Position numbers and translations under genes: made by a program | Shown here: positions 57,548-64,000 of the stretch, in pieces | Layout: each line of letters opens with the position of its first letter | How positions within the stretch are numbered: position 1 is the stretch's first letter | The notes under the pieces: generated by a model | The model's input: only the letters and a program-made list of their open reading frames with translations | The model's database searches: none | Told to the model about the DNA's origin: nothing | Assembly: GCA_028751875.1 (NCBI GenBank) | Contig: CM054158.1 | Location: 4,860,167 to 4,924,166, forward strand | Direction: 5' to 3' | DNA: 64,000 bases | From: Rapana venosa | Lineage: Eukaryota > Mollusca > Gastropoda > Neogastropoda > Muricidae

Positions 57548-57650
57548 ACACACACTAAACACACACACACACTAACACACACACACTAACACACACACAC
57601 ACACACACTAACACACTAACACACACACTAACACATACACACACACTCAT
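57548..57650. repeat. CA-rich tract abutting a GXYLT donor
   Basis: CACACTAA-type repeats. On the transcript strand this is a GU-rich tract that starts within 8 nt of the gtaatg donor. Confidence 0.92.
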
Positions 57651-57653
57651 TAC

Positions 57654-57803
57654 CAGGGTGATAATGCAAATAAATGTTGATGAGATCCTGGTCTCCCCAA
57701 GTTAACTTCAGGCGATATTCTTTGAAAAACTTCAACATGGACGGTAACCATGTCGATTTCCGCAGCCGTGTTAAATTCATCAGCATCACACCTGAATTCA
57801 CCC
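57654..57803 (-). CDS. GXYLT: GXYLT exon: GVNSGVMLMN to GDQD
   Basis: 150 bp. The acceptor tatacacag precedes GGGTGAATT. The donor is CACCCTG followed by gtaatg. Two leading bases complete Gly, giving GVNSGVMLMNLTRLR, then LKLTWGDQDLINIYLHYHP, with one trailing base. The GVNSG loop and GDQD are signature segments of the GT8 active site. The stretch between them is shorter than in the vertebrate enzyme as I remember it. A (TG)n-type tract (CA on the plus strand, 57,548-57,647) starts immediately after the donor. Confidence 0.9.
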
Positions 57804-58140
57804 CTGTGTATACAACAAACAGACAAACAGAATCCATTGTTAATCACATTTGATAAAGGAAACAAGTCACACTTGTGTGTACAACAAACAAACAGACAAA
57901 ATCAATCTTTAATCACAATCAATAATGTAAACCTATATTCAATCCCCATTAAGGGTCAACATAATGCTGTAATGTACATGAAAATCATCAGTCATCATCA
58001 TCATCTTGAACATCATCATCATCATCAATATAATGCTGTAATGTACATGAACGGCATCATCATTATCATCAACAACCTAATACTGTAATGTACATGAAAT
58101 ACCAACTGAAGTAACATAAATTAAATAAAAAGTTGAGTCA
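57804..58140. other. GXYLT intron with short duplications
   Basis: Repeated pieces: gtgtacaacaaacaaacaga-type (57,810 and 57,875) and ataatgctgtaatgtacatg (57,961, 58,029; a shorter form at 58,078). CAT repeats at 57,990-58,028. No exon seen. Confidence 0.65.
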
Positions 58141-58144
58141 TCGG

Positions 58145-58395
58145 GTTTTGAGGATAATGGAATAAGCACTCATGTCCCTGTGAGTATGTGGTTTTGTAAA
58201 ATTTGTCGTCTGCTCCCACCCAACATATAATGGCCCACTCTTTCGAAAAGCAGAAACAAAATACACACGCAGACAGGAAAATGATCTTAACGTATATGGG
58301 GGGCGCTGCTCTTGTGGCGATGCGGTCTACCCCAGGGCGAGCAGGCAGCCTGAATTTTCTTGCAGACAAATCTGCCATGACTGAAAGTGGTATAC
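58145..58395. mobile_element. T-family scrap (minus) followed by R-family 3' fragment (plus)
   Basis: 58,145-58,260 is a minus-strand T 3' half (gaggataatggaataagcac, atggcccactctttcgaaaa). 58,290-58,395 is the R 3' end (ggcgctgctcttgtggcgat, aatctgccatgactgaaagt). Confidence 0.8.
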
Positions 58396-58481
58396 AACAC
58401 AATACCAAATCACCACACACTCACAGAACACATGCTTCACTCACACCTAAGGCAGCTGTAGCTCTCCACTTCAACTCTTTA

Positions 58482-58830
58482 CTTAACTTCTTCTTCTTCT
58501 TCTTTGTTGAACGCTCAGACAGCAACTATTGTTGTCTGTCGCCTGAGCAAAAAAAGCGTTGCTCTGCCGTTAAACGCTTAAGCCAGGCCCTGTGCATCTG
58601 ACTTCGGCATGGGAGAGAATTGTTATGTTTTAAAGTTGTTTCTGGAAAAAAAGGCAGGAGAATGGACCAAGAAGGCAGAAAACAGACAAGAAGGAGGTGA
58701 CAGGAAGAAAAGGATCAAGGCAGAAAGAAAGAGAGGGATAGAAAATGAGAGAACTCCTAGCCCAGAATGTCCAGAAGGTGGGGATGCTGTTTATACGACA
58801 GGGCCCCCGGCACCCCCCATGGGGGCAGCA
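58482..58830 (-). mobile_element. D-family retroposon, full length, minus
   Basis: (TTC)n tail at 58,487-58,503, then gaacgctcagacagcaacta, ttgttgtctgtcgcctgagc, ccgttaaacgcttaagccag, gacttcggcatgggagagaa, ggcaggagaatggaccaaga, acagacaagaaggaggtgac, aagaaagagagggatagaaa, ctcctagcccagaatgtcca and gggatgctgtttatacgaca. It ends about 35 bp before the GXYLT exon at 58,865. Confidence 0.85.
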
Positions 58831-58864
58831 GCGGTTCAAACCCTCCTCTCCTCCTCCAGCCTAC

Positions 58865-59057
58865 CCAGAGGGGGGACGTAGGGGTGTCGGGCGAAGCGGT
58901 TGTACCAGCCCGAGTTGGCGTCCTCCCCCTCAGGGGTCACGGCCACCAGCTGGGTGGCGTTGAAGCGCGAGAAGAAGGACCAGACTTTGGTCAGGGGGCT
59001 GAGGAACAGGATGTCCGTGTCCACATACAGCAGCGAGTCCACGTGATGCAGCAACGA
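58865..59057 (-). CDS. GXYLT: GXYLT exon with DxD motif
   Basis: 193 bp, entering in phase 0 and leaving with one base. It encodes SLLHHVDSLLYVDTDILF, then a segment ending GWYNRFARHPYVPPLG. DTD is the divalent-metal and UDP-sugar site of GT8 enzymes. The donor is CTGG followed by gtaggc at 58,864. A GT directly after HPY (gtcccc) also exists, but only the chosen donor keeps the family spacing between HPY and GVNSG when joined to the next exon. The acceptor (tggtttcag) lies just downstream in the transcript of a nearly 700 bp CA/TG-rich intronic tract at 59,070-59,755. Confidence 0.92.
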
Positions 59058-59069
59058 CTGAAACCATCA

Positions 59070-59180
59070 CACAACACTCACAACACTCACAACACACACA
59101 CAACACTCACAACACACACAACACTCGCACAACACACACAACACTCACAACACACACAACAAATCACACACACACACCAC

Positions 59181-59215
<35 letters not shown>

Positions 59216-59755
59216 CAACTCAAACACACACACACAACACCGCACAACACACAACACACAAACACTCGCACAACACACACAACACTCACAACACACACAA
59301 CACTCACAACACACACAAAACACACAACACACACACACACACAACACTCCCCACACACACAACACACACACACAACACACACACACAACACACACAACAC
59401 ACACACACAAACACAACAACACACACACACAACACCACAACACAACACACACACACAACACTCACAACACACACACAACACCACAACACTCACACACACA
59501 CAACACACACAACACTACAACACACACACACACAACACACACAACACTCACAACACACAACCCCACAACACACACAACACACACACACACACAACACTAC
59601 ACAACACACACACACAACACACACACCACAAACTCACAACAACACACCTCACAACACACACACCACTCACACACAAACCAAACAAACAACCTCACCAACA
59701 CCACACACACACAACACACCACACAACACTCACAACACACACACAACCCCACACT
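59070..59755. repeat. ~690 bp CA-rich tract in a GXYLT intron
   Basis: Imperfect CACAA/ACAC repeats, almost free of T. The Thr/His frame through it is a repeat translation. It ends about 12 nt from the acceptor of the DxD exon. Confidence 0.95.
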
Positions 59756-59816
59756 GATCACTGACCGCTTCGAAGACAGTATGCATACAGGTTTAGAGCT
59801 AAAGAAGGGATTTGTT

Positions 59817-60188
59817 TCTTCATTCCTCGGGCTAGACCTGTGAGGTTCACCAACGGTGAGATTTTGCACATGCAACCCTTTTGGCCCACCATGAAGGTAG
59901 CCGCATTCTGACTTCAGGGATGTATGTTGGGTATGGTCGTGTTTCCGTAACCGACCAAACACTGACATGAATTACAGGATCTTAAAAGTGTATATTTAAT
60001 CTTCTGCATGTGTATGTATAAATACATGAAAGGATTAAAGGCACTGGTAGGTCTGCACTTGAAGTTGACCTGGGAGATCCTAAAATAAAACCACCCTTGA
60101 GTTACAAGACACCACCAAAATTAGTACCGACGACTTCATGGACCCAAGGGATTGAAGTCAAACGGTCTTAACCACTCGGCTACAGCAT
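59817..60188 (-). mobile_element. S-family SINE, full length
   Basis: Head near 60,185: gtagccgagtggttaagacc. B-box position at 60,115-60,130 (gtcggtactaattttgg) is degraded. Body: gaggttcaccaacggtgaga, accatgaaggtagccgcatt, gtaggtctgcacttgaagtt. It lies in a GXYLT intron. Confidence 0.85.
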
Positions 60189-60423
60189 CCATCAGAGTAG
60201 GAAATGATATGGGGCTTCTTTGTGGGGGAGGGGGTTGGCATACCCACAGGCACACAAACACATGCACACAAACACATGCACACATACACGTATGCGCACA
60301 CACAGATGTATGCACACAAAGATGTATGCATACATTCATGTCCACATGCGAAACCATACTCGCCAGACAAGAAGAATCTCTCAGAACAAAGAGAAGAGAG
60401 GAGAAAGGAGAAGCAGAGCTCAC
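60189..60423. other. GXYLT intron with CA and CATG-type repeats
   Basis: Repeated acacacatgcacacaaacac motifs at 60,250-60,345. No exon. Confidence 0.65.
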
Positions 60424-60561
60424 GGGGATGAACAGCCTCTGGGTGGCACAGGGCTTAAACAACTTCTTCCAGTCCTCTGCTGCTTTCTCTGACACAGGGA
60501 AGGTGATGTCGTACAGGTTGTACTCCACCCGGTCCTGAACCTCTCCTGGCCACGACTGCAG
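60424..60561 (-). CDS. GXYLT: GXYLT exon: WKKLFKPCATQRLF segment
   Basis: 138 bp, 46 codons, phase 0 at both ends. The acceptor gatgttcag precedes CTGCAGTCG and the donor is ATCCCC followed by gtgagc. A (TG)n tract begins about 8 nt upstream of the acceptor in the transcript. The exon encodes EYNLYDITFPV followed by WKKLFKPCATQRLFIP, a highly conserved GXYLT block before the DxD motif. An alternative acceptor AG six bases further in (after ctgcag) would drop two residues. The first AG was chosen as the ordinary one. Confidence 0.9.
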
Positions 60562-60944
60562 CTGAACATCACACACACACAGAGAGGGAAAATAAACCAA
60601 AAACAACAGGATTTTATCAACATTTTGGTCTAAACATAACTTTTTTCCTGAAAAAGACTGTATGTCAGTTCTAACTGTGCGACAGAAAACGTCACTAAGA
60701 CAAGAGCATTGCAATAACAAGCTTAGAGTTTGTATCCTGCTCAAATAAAATAGAATTTTTTTTAGGATTTTCTGTCCTTTTTCTTATATTGGTTCCTCCA
60801 GCAGAGTGCCCTCTAAACTACCTCCACACACACTCACACACACGCACACACACACATGCACACACACTGCCATTTCTTCTGTTTTTTCTATTACATAACA
60901 GAAAATGGAAAAGATATATCCAATACAAACTTTAAAATTCAGAG
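60562..60944. other. GXYLT intron, no feature
   Basis: Short CA run at 60,829-60,866. Nothing else recognised. Confidence 0.55.
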
Positions 60945-61235
60945 TGTGTTATATGGCCCACGCAATCAACACAGTCTGAGCTCTCTGAACAGTAAAAAAT
61001 GTACAAGAAACTCCACACACAGGCCACACAGAGCAGTGTCCTTGCAAGACTGGCAGCCGGACAAAGGAACATGTGCTGCAGTCCTGCCCACTAAGGCACA
61101 AAGCACTCTGAAAGAGCATAGACTGGCCTGACCCTAGACCAACCGTGTGGCCATGAATCTCTAGAAGGGCCTGCAGTCTAGTGCTGCCTTTATGATCACA
61201 GAAACTGAGCTGTCCATCTGAAAAACACAAAACAA
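60945..61235 (+). pseudogene. Decayed LINE C-terminal fragment
   Basis: Fragments KTGSRTKEHVLQSCPLRHKA and AAFMITETELSI, in different frames with stops between, resemble the Cys-rich end common to some invertebrate LINE ORF2 proteins (EHVLQxCPL ... TAAFIxxT). Short and degraded. Moderate confidence only. Confidence 0.45.
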
Positions 61236-61577
61236 ACTTGTGAAAAGCATAGGGCTCAGCACACAAATCCAGCATCACTCAGTCAAGGGTTTAGTATATA
61301 GCTAAAGTATGGTGCCCCTTTCTTTCCTGTGGCTAGTTCCTGCCATAATTAGCACCAGCTGCCTGCCCCCCACTGAAGAGGCATGGTATGGAAGAGACAG
61401 TGCTGGCAGAGAGTAGCTGAAAGTGGGGAAAACTGACAGCAGTGCGGGGCACATTGTAAGCCATTGGCTTCTTGTTGCTCTTAGCATCACTTTGTAGAGC
61501 ACATGCAACGTATGTTGTTGGGTTTTTTTCTAAATAGACACCTAGGTTTAAACCACAAGCCGTTATTAATCCACTAC
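61236..61577. other. GXYLT intron, no feature
   Basis: No repeat or exon recognised. Confidence 0.5.
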
Positions 61578-61755
61578 CTTGTTGATGAAGACGCTTTGCA
61601 GCTGCTTCTCAGCGAAGATGTGGATGATGAGGGGGGTGGAGGTGGTGAGGACGACGGCGGACTTCAGCATGACCATGACGTCGTCCACTCTCTCCCCACA
61701 GGCCACCACCGCCAGGTGAATCACGTGCACCTGCGTTCCCACCTCAGCGCCCACT
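61578..61755 (-). CDS. GXYLT: GXYLT exon: start of GT8 catalytic domain
   Basis: 178 bp internal exon. The acceptor reads tgatttcag before 61,755. The donor is AACAAG followed by gtagtg at 61,577. One leading base completes a codon from the missing upstream exon, then 59 whole codons follow and the exon ends in phase 0. It encodes VHVIHLAVVACGERVDD, MVMLKSAVVLTT and PLIIHIFAEKQL, the first beta-alpha-beta unit of the GT-A fold where UDP-sugar binding begins. This is the most upstream exon recognised. The sequence from 61,756 to 64,000 shows only repeats, so the next upstream exon lies beyond the window or is too short to see. Confidence 0.9.
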
Positions 61756-61859
61756 CTGAAATCATAATGTACGTCAACACAGTGCCTGTGACTGAATACA
61801 TCATGTCCCAGCGGAGATTTCCGACAGTGCCCGTGCTTCTTCCTTGAACTAAATTATAA

Positions 61860-61865
61860 CTTTTT

Positions 61866-61924
<59 letters not shown>

Positions 61925-62030
61925 CAGATGGATGGATGGATGGATGGATAATATATAATACATAATAATTATATGCTTGTGCACATATGCATGGATAATT
62001 GGATATAATATATGCACAAGCATTCACAGA
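61860..62030. repeat. (GATA)n, (GATG)n and a short hairpin
   Basis: GATA repeats 61,867-61,924 and GGAT repeats 61,928-61,949, followed by atgcttgtgcacatat (61,973) and its near reverse complement atatatgcacaagcat (62,007). Confidence 0.9.
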
Positions 62031-62212
62031 TATATAACTATTCAGTGTAACTGACTACTTCACACACTGTGCTGGGTGGATGACTTGTAGGCTGTACCTA
62101 TGTCCACACCACACTGTCCACTCTGAAATAACAACATGGCATGTACTGATATAGTACATGTACGCATATTATATTATGTCTTCTTTTTACTTGAATTTGA
62201 AATCAAGACTAG

Positions 62213-62300
<88 letters not shown>
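62213..62300. repeat. (TG)n microsatellite
   Basis: About 86 bp, pure TG. Confidence 0.99.
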
Positions 62301-62302
<2 letters not shown>

Positions 62303-62588
62303 CATACAAAATACTTAAGACTAGACTTTGACAAATTTTCCAGACCCCTGGCAACATTTAAATGATCAAAAAGTATTTCAGTTTGCCAGAAGCGGTATGG
62401 GTTTTGCTTTCCTTGTTATCCAGACTTTTCTACACAAAAAATTTTTTAATTTATCTCTTCCATAGATTACAACTTATTTGAACCATAACTCAAAACTGAT
62501 TCGGTAATTGTCTCAAATACCATTTCAATTCTCTTGGACTATACTGGGAATGGATTTATAACAATTTACAAAACTACATACTCAGTAA
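62301..62588. other. AT-rich sequence, no feature
   Basis: No exon or repeat family recognised. Confidence 0.5.
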
Positions 62589-62589
62589 C

Positions 62590-62669
<80 letters not shown>

Positions 62670-62670
62670 A
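62589..62670. repeat. (GATA)n microsatellite
   Basis: About 78 bp, uninterrupted. Confidence 0.99.
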
Positions 62671-63109
62671 TACTAAGTAAGAGAAGCTAATGCAGACAGA
62701 CAGACGAACAAAAAGAGACAGAGACGGGGAAAGACAGAGAAAGAGAGCTCTGCATAAGATTAATCCTTGACCCTTTCCTTCCATTGTAAAGCCTGTACTT
62801 CTATAAATTTATTGAAAAGCAGATGATTTGCACATCAAAGCAACACAATAACAACAGCCCAGCACCATGAATTTTACTACTTCTTATTCTTCACTGAGTT
62901 CACTCACAAAGGTATACATGTATACATGCATACATGTACGTCTGTGTACAGCTTTTTTTTTAAATTCTATTCATGGGGTTGTTTTTTAATAACTACAAAC
63001 TGGTTTTCCTTCCTGCTCTCTCTTTCCCAGCCTTCTTTCTTGCTTTATTCCTGAACATCAAGGCCACACACTTTAAGTTGTGCACACTGTATTAGTGTAC
63101 GTGTATGCT
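62671..63109. other. Unique sequence, no feature
   Basis: No upstream GXYLT exon could be recognised here. Confidence 0.5.
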
Positions 63110-63605
63110 ACTTTCAGTCACAACAGATTTCTCTGCCTGAAATTTAGGCTACTCTCCCTAAAAGGAGTGAGTCGCAATAACAGCATCACCACTTTTTTTC
63201 AGTTTTTCAAGTCTGCATGTGTATTAATAATTTTATCTTCATATGAGAGTGTTTTATGATTTATCTGTCAGAATTTTGCCAGGGACAACTCTACTGTTGG
63301 CATGAGTTTGTTCTTTGTTCGTTCTTTAGACTTTACGTCTTTTCACTATCAGTATCAGTGACATTTGAAATGAGTTCTTTTTAATTTTATGTGCACTAAA
63401 GGTATGCTGCGCACAAAACTTTTAGTTCATTCGTCTCATCTGAAAGACTAGCACTCAGGCCACCACTTGGGGTCTAGCAGATTGGGGGGGTGGGGGGGGG
63501 GGGGGGGGGAGTTTGGATTGAGATAGGGATTGAACCTGTATTGGCTGTAGTGTAACCTCTCACTTTCTAGATGGGTGCGTTATCTCTAGACCACCAGACT
63601 ACAAC
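63110..63605 (-). mobile_element. R-family SINE, minus, with poly-G insert
   Basis: 3' end tcagtcacaacagatttctc, then gccagggacaactctactgt, cgtctcatctgaaagactag (the block shared with T), a G run (63,485-63,509), gggattgaacctgtattggc (B box region) and ttatctctagaccaccagac (A box region) at the head near 63,600. Confidence 0.85.
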
Positions 63606-63659
63606 TGTCATAAATTTTTATATGATTTATACACACACAGACAGGGAAAGGAAAAAACA

Positions 63660-63771
63660 ATATTTGGCGCTGCTCTTGTGACAATGGACTCTCCCATGGA
63701 GAACTGCCCTAATTTCATGCACTGAGAAATCTGCTGTGACTGAAATTAATATAATAATGATAATATTAATA

Positions 63772-63802
<31 letters not shown>

Positions 63803-63855
63803 GAAAGTTATATAGCACTATATCTTGTAAAAAGAAATCTGCGCTTGCACTGAGA
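63660..63855. mobile_element. R-family 3' fragment (plus) then CR1/L2-like tail (minus)
   Basis: 63,664-63,745: ggcgctgctcttgtgacaat, gagaaatctgctgtgactga. 63,770-63,850: (AAT)n, then gttatatagcactatatctt and gcgcttgcactgag, the reversed CR1/L2-like 3' end. Confidence 0.75.
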
Positions 63856-63874
63856 GTACCAGTATAAAGCTAAA

Positions 63875-63990
63875 TACTATACTATACTATACTATACCAT
63901 ACTATTAACTATACAGTATACTATACCATACTATACTATACCATACTATAGTCTATACTATACCATACTATACTATACTATACAACACTA
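63875..63990. repeat. (CTATA)n microsatellite, imperfect
   Basis: Repeats of ctata with ccata variants up to the window edge. Confidence 0.92.
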
Positions 63991-64000
63991 TTACTAGTAT

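Larger units (their letters stand above)
53160..61755 (-). other. GXYLT: Partial gene: glucoside xylosyltransferase (GT8), six 3' exons
   Basis: Six minus-strand exons (61,755-61,578; 60,561-60,424; 59,057-58,865; 57,803-57,654; 56,419-56,247; 53,399-53,160) join in frame with AG acceptors and GT donors. The product of about 355 residues covers the catalytic domain of a glucoside xylosyltransferase. Family knowledge: GXYLT is a Golgi type II membrane enzyme that adds alpha-1,3-xylose from UDP-xylose to O-glucose on EGF repeats of Notch-type receptors. Seen in sequence: VVACGERVDDVMVMLKSA, the metal-binding DTD in [48 protein letters not shown] and [10 protein letters not shown], in the family order. 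The segment between GVNSGVMLMN and LTWGDQDL is about 12 residues shorter than I recall for the human enzyme. The N-terminal exons (cytoplasmic tail, anchor, stem) are not seen and presumably lie beyond 64,000. Whether it corresponds to GXYLT1 or GXYLT2 cannot be decided. Confidence 0.92.

Noticed and set aside
58865..58883. Alternative donor directly after ARHPY in the DxD exon of GXYLT
   Set aside because: gtcccc is a poor donor, and using it would break the reading phase and the conserved spacing to GVNSG.

Overview
This is animal nuclear DNA: one partial, intron-containing host gene sits in a sea of retrotransposons, minisatellites and very long microsatellites. No prokaryotic operon, plasmid, phage, CRISPR array, rRNA or functional tRNA gene is visible. 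The one recognisable host gene (a glucoside xylosyltransferase, GT8), several tRNA-derived SINE families, non-LTR retrotransposons and abundant CA/CT/GATA/TTA repeats suggest an invertebrate, most plausibly a mollusc (perhaps a gastropod). That placement is an inference of modest confidence.

Bases 1 to about 32,385 are two head-to-tail, near-identical copies of one ~16.4 kb segment (copy 1 about 1-15,985; copy 2 about 16,380-32,385; offset 16,379 at the left growing to 16,398 at the right). The copies agree through kilobases of homopolymer and dinucleotide repeat and differ only in a few clusters. In those clusters copy 2 is closer to the repeat-family consensus. This looks more like a false duplication from a long-read assembly with uneven polishing than a biological tandem duplication. 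Neither copy holds a convincing host gene. They hold a ~41 bp minisatellite, SINEs, a decayed LINE 3' end, and long TG, CT, GTT, poly-G and poly-C tracts with many apparent single-base dropouts.

Bases 32,400-53,100 are cleaner non-coding sequence. They contain SINE families called here S, T, R and the retroposon-like families V and D. There are LINE fragments, one with an uninterrupted ~520-codon reverse transcriptase frame at 38,881-40,462. A 60-64 bp minisatellite at 38.8-42.6 kb is split by two retrotransposons. There is a ~40 bp-arm hairpin at 48.05-48.16 kb, a 58/61 bp minisatellite at 51 kb, and a complete piggyBac-type MITE with TTAA flanks at 51,770-52,839.

Bases 53,160-61,755 hold six minus-strand exons of the xylosyltransferase gene, from the start of the catalytic domain to the stop codon. 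The exons join in frame, and the 5' exons with the membrane anchor lie beyond the right edge or are not recognised. Its introns are full of S, T, R and D elements, LINE scraps and CA-rich tracts that often reach to within a few bases of splice sites. The last 2 kb (61,800-64,000) are intron or flank with GATA, TG and CTATA microsatellites and R-family SINEs.

I found no clear new enzymatic or defence system. The most useful observations are the probable assembly duplication, the modular SINE families, the LINE insertions with readable target-site duplications, and the repeat-bounded splice sites of the xylosyltransferase gene.
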